From contig JAJXXG010001047.1 in NCBI GenBank assembly GCA_021781255.1, forward strand, positions 1 through 6,024: a stretch of 6,024 nt of DNA, given 5' to 3'. Made by a program: the position numbers and the translations under genes. The notes below the pieces were generated by a model. It ran no database searches. It was not told where the DNA came from and saw only the letters and a program-made list of their open reading frames with translations. This DNA is from Acidobacteriota bacterium. GTDB taxonomy: Bacteria > Acidobacteriota > Terriglobia > Terriglobales > Acidobacteriaceae. Numbering within the stretch: position 1 is the first letter of the stretch; the number at the start of each line of letters is the position of its first letter. This document shows positions 1 to 6,024 of the stretch, piece by piece.

Positions 1-299
1 TTTACGCTCAGCAATCCCGCCTTGGTGAGCGCCCCTTCTAAAAAATCGTTCTCCAGCGTCAACTCGCCGATCTTGGCATGCAGCGCCTTAAGATCAACCG
101 GCGCGGCCTGCTCCGCACGGGTCTCGCCGAAGACCCCGGCGGCACCCTCCAGAAGCTGGCTCTTCCACTGCGTGATCTGGTTGGAATGAATGTCGAACTG
201 CTCGGCCAACTCGGCCAGCGTCTTCTCGCCCTTGACTGCGGCCAGGGCAACCTTCGCCTTGAAAGCAGCTGTATGGTTCCTGCGCGGACGTCTGCTCAT
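1..299 (-). CDS. IS3-family transposase OrfA, partial (3' end off the left edge)
   Basis: This is the first reading frame of an IS3-family insertion sequence. It encodes the DNA-binding part of the transposase, which in this family is normally joined to the DDE catalytic OrfB by programmed -1 frameshifting. The window shows 99 residues beginning MSRRPRRNHTAAFKAKVALA. A helix-turn-helix of the OrfA type follows (TLAELAEQFDIHSNQITQW, about residues 27-45). Next comes a leucine-rich stretch (about 67-95, including ELTLENDFLEGALTKAG) that matches the multimerising leucine-zipper region of the family. The ATG at 299-297 is supported by a GAGGAG ribosome binding site five bases upstream. The frame is still open at base 1, and usual OrfA proteins are only slightly longer, so little is missing. 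Neither the slippery A-rich frameshift site nor orfB is visible, so I cannot say whether the element is intact. The family call is firm; the subgroup is not resolved. Confidence 0.93.
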   Translation of the reverse strand, partial: MSRRPRRNHTAAFKAKVALAAVKGEKTLAELAEQFDIHSNQITQWKSQLLEGAAGVFGETRAEQAAPVDLKALHAKIGELTLENDFLEGALTKAGLLSV

Positions 300-304
300 C
301 TGTT

Positions 305-310
305 CTCCTC
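305..310 (-). promoter_or_regulatory. Ribosome binding site of IS orfA
   Basis: The minus strand reads GAGGAG five bases before the ATG at 299-297. This is a strong Shine-Dalgarno match and fixes the orfA start. Confidence 0.75.
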
Positions 311-427
311 TACTCAGCCGTCCCAGGCTGCCAAAGAGCAGAACCTCCACTTAAACCCCTGTCCGATTTTCCGGAACCAACTCAATTCGCTTTCAGGTGA
401 GTGAAGGTCGAGACAAAATATGAGGCA

Positions 428-1066
428 TTAACGCTTGCGCGCGAGCCATTCTTTGAACGGGATGCGCGGAATGGTCATGCCGGCGTCGCGGGTGCGGACG
501 TAGTTGCCGAGACCATTCATGCGACCGATGGCGTGCATCTCGTCCGACTTGATGTAGGGTCCGGCAGGATCGACGAAGCGGTCTTCCACAAACATGGAAA
601 CAACGCGTCCGAGGATAATGCGCGAGCGGCCGATTTCAAGAGTGGTGTGTTCACGACATTCGAGGGCGGCATGGGCCTCAGCCAATCGCGGCGGACGGAC
701 ATGCGTGGAGGGCTTGGTGGTGAAGCCGGCCAGCTCCACTTCGCTGAGCTCGGGCGGGAAGTCGGTGGCGCAAATATTCATTTTCTCCGCAATATCTTCG
801 GTGACGACGTTGACGACGAACTCGCCGGTGCGGCGGATGTTGCGCGCAGTGTCCTTGGGGATGAGTGGCTGGTCAGGCCGGTTGGTAACACCGATGCCTA
901 CAATGGGTGGGTCAGTGCAGAGATAGTTGTAGGCGCTGAATGGCGCTGCATTCAGACGGCCTTGCTCGTCCATGGATGTGACGAGTGCTATCGGGCGGGG
1001 AACCACTAGGCCAATCAGTAGCTTGTAGACATCTCTGGAAGGGATGCTTTCGGTTTCGAAAACCAT
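428..1066 (-). CDS. Flavin reductase family protein (FMN-binding split barrel)
   Basis: This 212-residue protein has the usual length of the flavin reductase-like/DIM6-NTAB family, whose members bind FMN in a split beta-barrel. Some reduce flavin with NAD(P)H for a partner monooxygenase; many are uncharacterised. Visible family features are the N-terminal block YKLLIGLVVPRPIALVTS (about residues 14-31) followed by GRLNAAPFSAYN (36-47), the KDTARNIRRTGEFVVNVV segment (71-88), the AEAHAALECR segment (129-138), and the C-terminal IGRMNGLGNYVRTRD (180-194). There is no signal peptide or membrane segment, so it should be cytoplasmic. The ATG at 1066-1064 gives the expected N-terminus just ahead of the conserved block. 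A possible AGGAG lies 12 bases upstream, rather far. The gene lies 128 bases downstream of gltD on the same strand, with a hairpin between them, so it may be a separate unit or receive gltBD readthrough. No monooxygenase partner is in view. The family call is firm; substrate and role are unknown. Confidence 0.9.
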   Translation of the reverse strand: MVFETESIPSRDVYKLLIGLVVPRPIALVTSMDEQGRLNAAPFSAYNYLCTDPPIVGIGVTNRPDQPLIPKDTARNIRRTGEFVVNVVTEDIAEKMNICATDFPPELSEVELAGFTTKPSTHVRPPRLAEAHAALECREHTTLEIGRSRIILGRVVSMFVEDRFVDPAGPYIKSDEMHAIGRMNGLGNYVRTRDAGMTIPRIPFKEWLARKR

Positions 1067-1078
1067 GCGAAGAGCCTG

Positions 1079-1083
1079 CTCCT
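1079..1083 (-). promoter_or_regulatory. Possible ribosome binding site of the flavin-reductase gene
   Basis: The minus strand reads AGGAG with 12 bases before the ATG at 1066-1064, longer than the usual 5-9. No better Shine-Dalgarno match lies closer, and the ATG gives the length and N-terminus expected of the family, so I keep this start. Initiation may be moderate. Confidence 0.4.
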
Positions 1084-1142
1084 GAGGATTAGATGTCTGT
1101 ATGTCGCGGAGAGTCGCAAGTTCGCAAACGACGCAAAAGTGG

Positions 1143-1169
1143 TTGTGCCCGCGAGAATCGCGGGCACAA
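1143..1169 (-). terminator. Perfect 12-bp hairpin after gltD, candidate terminator
   Basis: Bases 1143-1154 (TTGTGCCCGCGA) pair exactly with 1158-1169 (TCGCGGGCACAA) around a 3-base loop. The hairpin begins 26 bases past the gltD stop codon. On the minus strand it is followed by CCACTTTTGCG, so the T-run is only four bases and starts after a four-base gap. That makes it a weak match to a classical rho-independent terminator. On the plus strand no T-run follows at all. It most likely ends or attenuates the gltBD transcript, or protects its 3' end. A dispersed palindromic repeat is an alternative that one window cannot exclude. Confidence 0.55.
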
Positions 1170-1194
1170 GTGGAATAGGAAAGTTGCGGAATGG

Positions 1195-2637
1195 TCAGGC
1201 GCGAGCGTGCTGTTGCAGCGGCGTCGATACGGTCTTCTGAGCAAGGTAGCGGTCGACTGCAGCAGCAGCTTTGCGGCCTTCCGAGATAGCCCAGACGACG
1301 AGCGACTGACCGCGACGCATGTCGCCTGCGGCGAAGATGCCGTCGACCGAGGACATGTAATCTGTGGTGGCCACATTGCCCCGTTGGTCCAGCGCCACTC
1401 CCAGCTGATCGAGCATGCCATTGCGCACCGGGCCAAGGAAACCCATGGCGAGCAGGACAAGATCGACATCCATGGTGAACTCCGAACCCTCGACAGCCTC
1501 AAACTTGGGCGGCGGACCTACGCGAATGGCGTGAAGTTGTTTCACGTTGCCGTGTTCGTCGCCGGTAAATTTCAGGCTGTTGATACTCCAGTCGCGGATC
1601 CCTCCTTCCTCGTGCGCGCTTTCCGTGCGCAGTTGCAGGGGCCACAGCGGCCACGGTGTGGAGGCTGCACGGGACTCGGGTGGCTTGGGCATGATTTCAA
1701 ACTGATGTACGCTCATGGCGCCCTGGCGATGGCTGGTGCCCAGGCAGTCTGCGCCGGTGTCGCCGCCACCGATGATGAGGACGCGCTTACCCGTTGCTGT
1801 GATGGCGACGGAGTCGTCGACGGTGTCGCCCTCGTTGCGGCGATTCTGCTGGGGCAGGAACTCCATGGCGAAGTGGATCCCTTTGAGTTCGCGGCCGGGA
1901 ATCTTCAGGTCGCGCGGCTGCTCAGAGCCGCCGCAGAGCAGGATTGCATCGTAGTGTTCGGTCAGCGCTTCAATGGGCACGTTGACGCCGACATGCGCGT
2001 TGGTGAGGAAGGTGACTCCTTCTGCCTTCATCTGGTTAAGGCGGCGGTCAATGACATGCTTCTCAAGCTTGAAGTTGGGGATTCCGTAGCGGAGCAGTCC
2101 GCCTATGCGGTCGTTCTTTTCATAAACCGTGACGGAGTGGCCAGCGCGCCGAAGCTGCTGCGCGGCGGCAAGGCCCGCGGGTCCGCTGCCTACGATAGCT
2201 ACGCGCTTGCCAGTATTTTGCTCGGGCGGCTCGGGCTGAATCCAGCCTTCCTGCCAGGCGCGCTCCACAACGCTTTTTTCGATGAGCTTGATGGAGACCG
2301 GCGGCGCATTGATGCCGAGCACGCAGGCAGCCTCGCACGGCGCTGGGCAAATGCGGCCAGTGAACTCAGGGAAGTTGTTGGTCGCGTGCAGGCGGCGAAT
2401 CGCGCTCTCCCAGCGGCTGTTGTAGACGAGGTCATTCCAGTCGGGGATGAGGTTGTTCACCGGGCAGCCGGTGTGGCAGAAGGGAACGCCGCAATCCATG
2501 CAGCGAGCTCCCTGTTCCTGCTGCTTTTCTTCCGGGAACGGCTCGTAGATTTCGAACCAGTCGTGGATGCGTTCCTCGGGTTTGCGCCGCGTGGGCTGCT
2601 CGCGATCGATTTCAAGAAAACCAGTGACCTTACCCAT
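1195..2637 (-). CDS. gltD: Glutamate synthase small (beta) subunit, NADPH-type
   Basis: GltD takes electrons from NADPH onto FAD and passes them through [4Fe-4S] clusters to the FMN of GltB, driving reductive conversion of glutamine plus 2-oxoglutarate into two glutamates in the cytoplasm. The 480 residues match the usual family length. In order: an N-terminal cluster-binding domain with Cys46, Cys49, Cys54 and Cys58 ([13 protein letters not shown]) and a second group at Cys97, Cys101 and Cys105 ([11 protein letters not shown]); the FAD dinucleotide fold [10 protein letters not shown] at 146-155; the NADPH fold [13 protein letters not shown] at 286-298; and the C-terminal flavin-contact segment [13 protein letters not shown] at 433-445. 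The [10 protein letters not shown] and PWPLWP segments (312-333) place it with the Bacillus-like GltD subtype, not the enterobacterial one. The ATG overlaps the end of gltB by 8 bases and has a GAGGTG ribosome binding site. All expected cofactor residues are present, so it looks functional. The related family of glutamate synthase-like oxidoreductases is an unlikely alternative because the gene is coupled to gltB. Confidence 0.97.
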   Translation of the reverse strand: MGKVTGFLEIDREQPTRRKPEERIHDWFEIYEPFPEEKQQEQGARCMDCGVPFCHTGCPVNNLIPDWNDLVYNSRWESAIRRLHATNNFPEFTGRICPAPCEAACVLGINAPPVSIKLIEKSVVERAWQEGWIQPEPPEQNTGKRVAIVGSGPAGLAAAQQLRRAGHSVTVYEKNDRIGGLLRYGIPNFKLEKHVIDRRLNQMKAEGVTFLTNAHVGVNVPIEALTEHYDAILLCGGSEQPRDLKIPGRELKGIHFAMEFLPQQNRRNEGDTVDDSVAITATGKRVLIIGGGDTGADCLGTSHRQGAMSVHQFEIMPKPPESRAASTPWPLWPLQLRTESAHEEGGIRDWSINSLKFTGDEHGNVKQLHAIRVGPPPKFEAVEGSEFTMDVDLVLLAMGFLGPVRNGMLDQLGVALDQRGNVATTDYMSSVDGIFAAGDMRRGQSLVVWAISEGRKAAAAVDRYLAQKTVSTPLQQHARA

Positions 2638-5600
2638 GCTTCACCTCGGTAGACGTCACCAGAGGCGACGCTGCAATTGGAGAGACGTAAACCTCTTCGA
2701 CGCGCGGGACGCCGAGCACGCGTTTGTACTCATGCGGGAAAACCTTGATGAAGTACTTCTGCGCGTCGGTCCAGTGTTCCAGAATCCACGCTGCGCGCGG
2801 GCTTCCGGTCAGATCGCGATGGCGTTCCAGCAGGCCGCGGATCTCGACGACGTCAGATTCGCTCACAAGCGGTTCCAGATCCACACTTGCCTTGTTGCAG
2901 CGGCGCGTGGAGAAGTCGCCTTGATCGTCATAGACGAATGCGCGGCCACCGCTCATGCCGGCGGCAAAGTTGCGGCCCGTGGAGCCGATGACCAGAACGG
3001 TGCCGTTTGTCATGTACTCGCAGCCGTGGTCGCCCACGCCTTCTACAACCGCGGTTGCTCCGGAGTTGCGGACTGCGAAGCGCTCGCCGGCGATTCCGTT
3101 GAGGAAGACTTCGCCTTTTGTGGCGCCGTAGAGCACCACATTGCCGACGAGAATGCTTTCCTCGGGCAGAAAGGGCGAGGTCTTGGGCGGATAGGCGATG
3201 ATGCGTCCGCCACTAAGGCCTTTGCCGAGGTAATCATTCGAGTCGCCCTCGAGTTCGAGCGTAACGCCCGAGGGAACGAATGCGCCGAAGCTTTGGCCGG
3301 CCGAGCCGTTGAACTTGAAGTGAATAGTGCCGTCAGGCAGTCCGGACGAGCCGTAACGCCGGGCGATTTCGCCGCCGAGCATGCCTCCCACGGTGCGGTG
3401 TACGTTGCGGATGGCGAAGTGGCCGGTGACGGGCGTCCTTGATTCGAGTGCCGGAGCGGCCTGCGCAATGAGCGCATGGTCGAGCGCCTGATCCAGGCCA
3501 TGATCCTGCGAGATGACCTGACGCCGTGCTACACGCGACGGCACGGTAGGTACGTAGAGAATCGACGAGAGGTCAATGCCCTTGGCCTTCCAGTGCTCCT
3601 CGGCAACGGAAGCGTCAATCTTTTCCACGCGGCCGATCATTTCATTGAAGGTGCGGAAGCCGAGCGTCGCCATGTGTTGGCGGATTTGCTCCGCAAGGAA
3701 GAAGAAGAAGTTGATCACGTGCTCGGGCTGGCCCTGGAAGCGCGCTCGCAATACTGGGTCCTGCGTGGCGATGCCGACAGAGCAGGTGTTCAGGTGGCAT
3801 TTGCGCATCATGATGCAGCCCATGGCGATGAGCGGCGTTGTGGCAAAGCCGAATTCCTCAGCGCCGAGCAGTGCGGCGATGACGACGTCGCGGCCGGTTT
3901 GCAGTTTGCCGTCGGTCTGGACCTTGATGCGGCTGCGGAGGTCGTTGAGCAGCAGCACCTGCTGCGTCTCGGCGAGGCCGAGCTCCCAAGGAAGCCCTGC
4001 ATAGTTGATGGAGCTGAGTGGTGAAGCGCCGGTTCCACCGGTGTCACCGGAGATGAGGACCACGTCTGCATGTGCCTTGGAGACGCCTGCGGCAACGGTG
4101 CCAACGCCAACTTCAGAGACGAGCTTGACGGCGATGCGCGCCTGCGGATTGACGTTTTTCAGGTCGTAGATAAGCTGCGCGAGATCCTCGATCGAATAGA
4201 TGTCGTGGTGCGGCGGCGGTGAAATGAGTCCCACGCCGGGAATGGAGTGGCGTGTCCTGGCGATGACTTCGTCGACCTTGTGGCCGGGAAGCTGACCGCC
4301 CTCGCCGGGCTTGGCGCCCTGGGCCATCTTGATCTGCAACTCGTCAGCGTTGACAAGGTAATTGGTGGTGACGCCGAAACGGCCGCTTGCGACCTGCTTC
4401 ACAGCGCTGCGGCGCAGATCGCCGTTGTCATCGCGGTGGAAGCGCTCCTCGTCCTCGCCGCCTTCTCCGGTATTGGACATGCCGCCGATCCGGTTCATGG
4501 CGATAGCGAGAGTTTCGTGCGCCTCCTTGCTGATGGAGCCGAAACTCATGGCGCCGGTGGTGAAGCGCTTGACGATCTCCTTGGCGGGTTCGACCTCTTC
4601 AAGCGGGATCGGCTCGTCGAGATACTTGAGCTTGAGCAGACCGCGCAGCGTGCACAGATTGCGGTTCTGGTCATCAAGCAGGTCAGTGTATTCCTGGAAG
4701 GTTTTGGCGTTGTTGGTGCGCACGGAGTGCTGCAGCTTGCTGATGGTGAGCGGATTGAGCAGGTGATACTCGCCATCGATGCGGTACTGATACTGGCCGC
4801 CGACCACGAGCTCGGTTTCAGAATCCGTGAGCGGCTGGAAGGCGAAGCTGTGCTTCATCTGCGCTTCCTTGGCGATGACACCAAGGCCAACGCCCTGGAC
4901 GCGTGATGCGGTGCCGGCAAAGTACTGATCGACGAAAAACTCGTTCAGACCAACAGCCTCAAATACCTGTGCACCGCGATAACTCTGCAGCGTGCTGATG
5001 CCCATTTTGGAGAATGTCTTGAGCAGACCCTTGTTGATCGCCTTGATGAAGTTCTTCTCCGCGTGCGCACCGGTGATGTTGTGGGGCAGCAGGCCGCGGC
5101 GCTTGAGATCGTGCAGCGTTTCAAATGCAAGATACGGATTGATGGCGCTTGCGCCATAGCCGATGAGCAACGCGAAATGCATCACCTCACGCGGTTCACC
5201 GCTTTCGATGATGAGCGCGACCTGCGTGCGCGTCTTGTCACGCACGAGACGGTTATGCACGGCCGCCATGGCCAGCAGGCTGGGGATTGGCGCGTAAGTT
5301 GCATCGACGGCGCGGTCGGAAAGAATAATCAGCGAGTAGCCATTGGAGACGGCGAAGGCTGCGCGGTTACTGAGCTCGTCAAGGGCGCGGCGCATACCCT
5401 CCTCGCCATCCGCTGCGCGGAAGACAGTGGAGAGTGTGGTGGCCAGCAGATCGCCGGAAGAGACGCGGCGCAGTTTTTCCAGGTCGCGGTTGGTCAGTAG
5501 CGGATGCGGCAACTTGAGCGTGTGGCAGTTTTCCGGCTGCTCGTTCAGGATGTTGCGCTCTGTGCCTATGTAGCTGATGAGCGACATAACCAACTCTTCG

Positions 5601-6024
5601 CGGATTGGGTCAATGGGCGGATTGGTGACCTGTGCGAAAAGCTGCTTGAAGTAGTTGAAGAGCGGCTGCGGCTTGTCAGATAGGCAGGCCAGCGGCACGT
5701 CTGTGCCCATGGAGCCGATGGGCTCTTCGCCGCGTGCGCCCATGGGTGCAAGCAGGATGCGAAGGTCCTCTTCGCTATACCCGAAGGCGCGCAGGCGGCG
5801 CTGCAAGGTTTCAGGATTAGAGGCAATGGTGCGTGAGGGTTCGGGCAGGTGTTCGAGCGTGACCTGCTGCTCTTCAAGCCATTTGCCGTAAGGCTGGCGC
5901 GCAGCGAGTTCCTTCTTGATTTCGCCGTCAGAGATGATGCGCTTCTGTACAGTATCGACCAGGAACATGCGGCCCGGCTGCAGGCGGCCCTTCTTGCGCA
6001 CGTCCTCCGGTGGGACTTCGATGA
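2630..6024 (-). CDS. gltB: Glutamate synthase large (alpha) subunit, partial (5' end off the right edge)
   Basis: GltB makes glutamate from 2-oxoglutarate and ammonia released from glutamine, using electrons supplied by GltD. The family is about 1500 residues; 1130 C-terminal residues are visible, so roughly the first quarter, including the catalytic N-terminal Cys of the glutaminase domain, lies beyond the edge. A GTG at 6001-5999 is not the start: the frame stays open upstream, reading IEVPPED before conserved [16 protein letters not shown]. Numbering from that GTG codon: tail of the glutaminase domain (about 1-45); central domain (about 60-345, with [20 protein letters not shown] at 85-104); FMN/2-oxoglutarate synthase domain (about 440-830, with [25 protein letters not shown] and [11 protein letters not shown]); the [3Fe-4S] cysteines Cys729, Cys735 and Cys740 (C-x5-C-x4-C); and the C-terminal GXGXG beta-helix domain (about 860-1045). 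Every visible domain is complete. The Pro usual after the third cluster Cys is Ser here, probably neutral. The promoter and upstream regulation are out of view. Confidence 0.97.
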   Translation of the reverse strand, partial: IEVPPEDVRKKGRLQPGRMFLVDTVQKRIISDGEIKKELAARQPYGKWLEEQQVTLEHLPEPSRTIASNPETLQRRLRAFGYSEEDLRILLAPMGARGEEPIGSMGTDVPLACLSDKPQPLFNYFKQLFAQVTNPPIDPIREELVMSLISYIGTERNILNEQPENCHTLKLPHPLLTNRDLEKLRRVSSGDLLATTLSTVFRAADGEEGMRRALDELSNRAAFAVSNGYSLIILSDRAVDATYAPIPSLLAMAAVHNRLVRDKTRTQVALIIESGEPREVMHFALLIGYGASAINPYLAFETLHDLKRRGLLPHNITGAHAEKNFIKAINKGLLKTFSKMGISTLQSYRGAQVFEAVGLNEFFVDQYFAGTASRVQGVGLGVIAKEAQMKHSFAFQPLTDSETELVVGGQYQYRIDGEYHLLNPLTISKLQHSVRTNNAKTFQEYTDLLDDQNRNLCTLRGLLKLKYLDEPIPLEEVEPAKEIVKRFTTGAMSFGSISKEAHETLAIAMNRIGGMSNTGEGGEDEERFHRDDNGDLRRSAVKQVASGRFGVTTNYLVNADELQIKMAQGAKPGEGGQLPGHKVDEVIARTRHSIPGVGLISPPPHHDIYSIEDLAQLIYDLKNVNPQARIAVKLVSEVGVGTVAAGVSKAHADVVLISGDTGGTGASPLSSINYAGLPWELGLAETQQVLLLNDLRSRIKVQTDGKLQTGRDVVIAALLGAEEFGFATTPLIAMGCIMMRKCHLNTCSVGIATQDPVLRARFQGQPEHVINFFFFLAEQIRQHMATLGFRTFNEMIGRVEKIDASVAEEHWKAKGIDLSSILYVPTVPSRVARRQVISQDHGLDQALDHALIAQAAPALESRTPVTGHFAIRNVHRTVGGMLGGEIARRYGSSGLPDGTIHFKFNGSAGQSFGAFVPSGVTLELEGDSNDYLGKGLSGGRIIAYPPKTSPFLPEESILVGNVVLYGATKGEVFLNGIAGERFAVRNSGATAVVEGVGDHGCEYMTNGTVLVIGSTGRNFAAGMSGGRAFVYDDQGDFSTRRCNKASVDLEPLVSESDVVEIRGLLERHRDLTGSPRAAWILEHWTDAQKYFIKVFPHEYKRVLGVPRVEEVYVSPIAASPLVTSTEVKHG
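2642..2647 (-). promoter_or_regulatory. gltD ribosome binding site inside the gltB 3' end
   Basis: The minus strand reads GAGGTG four bases before the gltD ATG (2637-2635), within the last codons of gltB (residues TEVKHG). With the ATGGGTAA overlap of start and stop, this suggests that ribosomes finishing gltB re-start on gltD, keeping the subunits in balance. Confidence 0.7.

Larger units (their letters stand above)
1..384 (-). mobile_element. IS3-family insertion sequence, 5' end only
   Basis: The element contains orfA and its leader and runs off the left edge. The proposed outer end is at base 384, where the minus strand reads TGAGTTGGTTCCGGAAAATC and continues with a GGACAGGGGTTTAAG stretch. 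A 5'-TG terminus and a GGAAAATCGGACAGG-like subterminal block are what I expect for ends of IS3-family elements with this type of OrfA. The leader between the end and orfA is about 85 bases and holds a small 5-bp hairpin (315-319 with 326-330). The other terminal repeat and the 3-4 base target duplication lie outside the window, so the exact boundary is an inference and could shift by a few bases. The element lies downstream of the flavin-reductase gene in the same orientation. Confidence 0.7.

Noticed and set aside
78..404. A 108-codon plus-strand open frame across the IS end
   Set aside because: It is antisense to the recognisable OrfA and crosses the IS boundary, with no protein-like features.
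385..427. Weak inverted repeat (CTTTCA with TGAAGG) downstream of the flavin-reductase gene as a terminator
   Set aside because: The stem is only 6 bp with a mismatch-type pair, and there is no T-run on the transcribed strand.
1088..1093. TCTAAT on the minus strand as a -10 box for the flavin-reductase gene
   Set aside because: The nearest TTGCGA -35-like hexamer is about 20 bases away, and transcription would begin at or inside the ribosome binding site. Too weak to call.
1093..2652. A 519-codon open frame on the plus strand, antisense to gltD
   Set aside because: It mirrors a strongly supported gltD, has no recognisable domain or plausible ribosome binding site, and its composition is that of a reverse-strand shadow in GC-rich coding DNA.
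2567..3442. A 291-codon plus-strand open frame antisense to the gltB 3' region
   Set aside because: It lies entirely opposite conserved gltB and the start of gltD, and I recognise no family in it. It is a shadow of GC-rich codon usage, like the shorter plus-strand frames at 401-1009, 3476-4024, 4247-4906 and 5063-5500.
5999..6001. GTG as a start codon for a shortened 1123-residue GltB
   Set aside because: The frame continues open to the window edge with family-like sequence (IEVPPED), and the Val lies within a conserved GltB stretch. The true start is off the window.
1..6024. A novel defence, biosynthetic or regulatory system
   Set aside because: Every sizeable segment is explained by glutamate synthase, a flavin-reductase-family protein or an IS3 element; no stretch longer than 300 bases lacks a gene.

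Overview
The window carries four genes, all reading leftward on the minus strand. From right to left they are: the 3' three-quarters of gltB (glutamate synthase large subunit, cut by the right edge), a complete gltD (glutamate synthase small subunit), a complete flavin-reductase-family gene, and the start of an IS3-family insertion sequence (orfA, cut by the left edge). The protein sequences point to an ordinary bacterial chromosome. The moderately high GC content, the two-subunit bacterial GltBD and the GltD subtype ([10 protein letters not shown] ... PWPLWP instead of the E. coli-like form) fit a soil bacterium. Acidobacteriota is a guess from general resemblance only and cannot be confirmed from this window.

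Right part (about 2630-6024): gltB and gltD form a tight unit. Their frames overlap by 8 bases, and the gltD ribosome binding site lies inside the last gltB codons, so they are almost certainly co-transcribed and translationally coupled. Together they make NADPH-type glutamate synthase (GOGAT). GltD takes electrons from NADPH through FAD. Iron-sulfur clusters carry them to the FMN of GltB, where 2-oxoglutarate and glutamine-derived ammonia become glutamate. The glutaminase domain of GltB lies mostly beyond the right edge.

Middle (1067-1194): a 128-base gap follows gltD. It holds a perfect 12-bp inverted repeat with a 3-base loop, the best candidate for the end of the gltBD transcript, although its T-run is short and displaced. 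The flavin-reductase gene (428-1066) follows. Its partner enzyme and substrate cannot be read from the sequence.

Left part (1-384): the 5' end of an IS3-family element, with its probable terminus about 43 bases past the flavin-reductase stop codon. Its orfA runs off the left edge before any frameshift site or orfB. The insertion appears to sit just downstream of the flavin-reductase gene without breaking it.

I found no tRNA, rRNA, CRISPR array or riboswitch, and nothing that looks like an undescribed system. This is core nitrogen metabolism next to a common mobile element.
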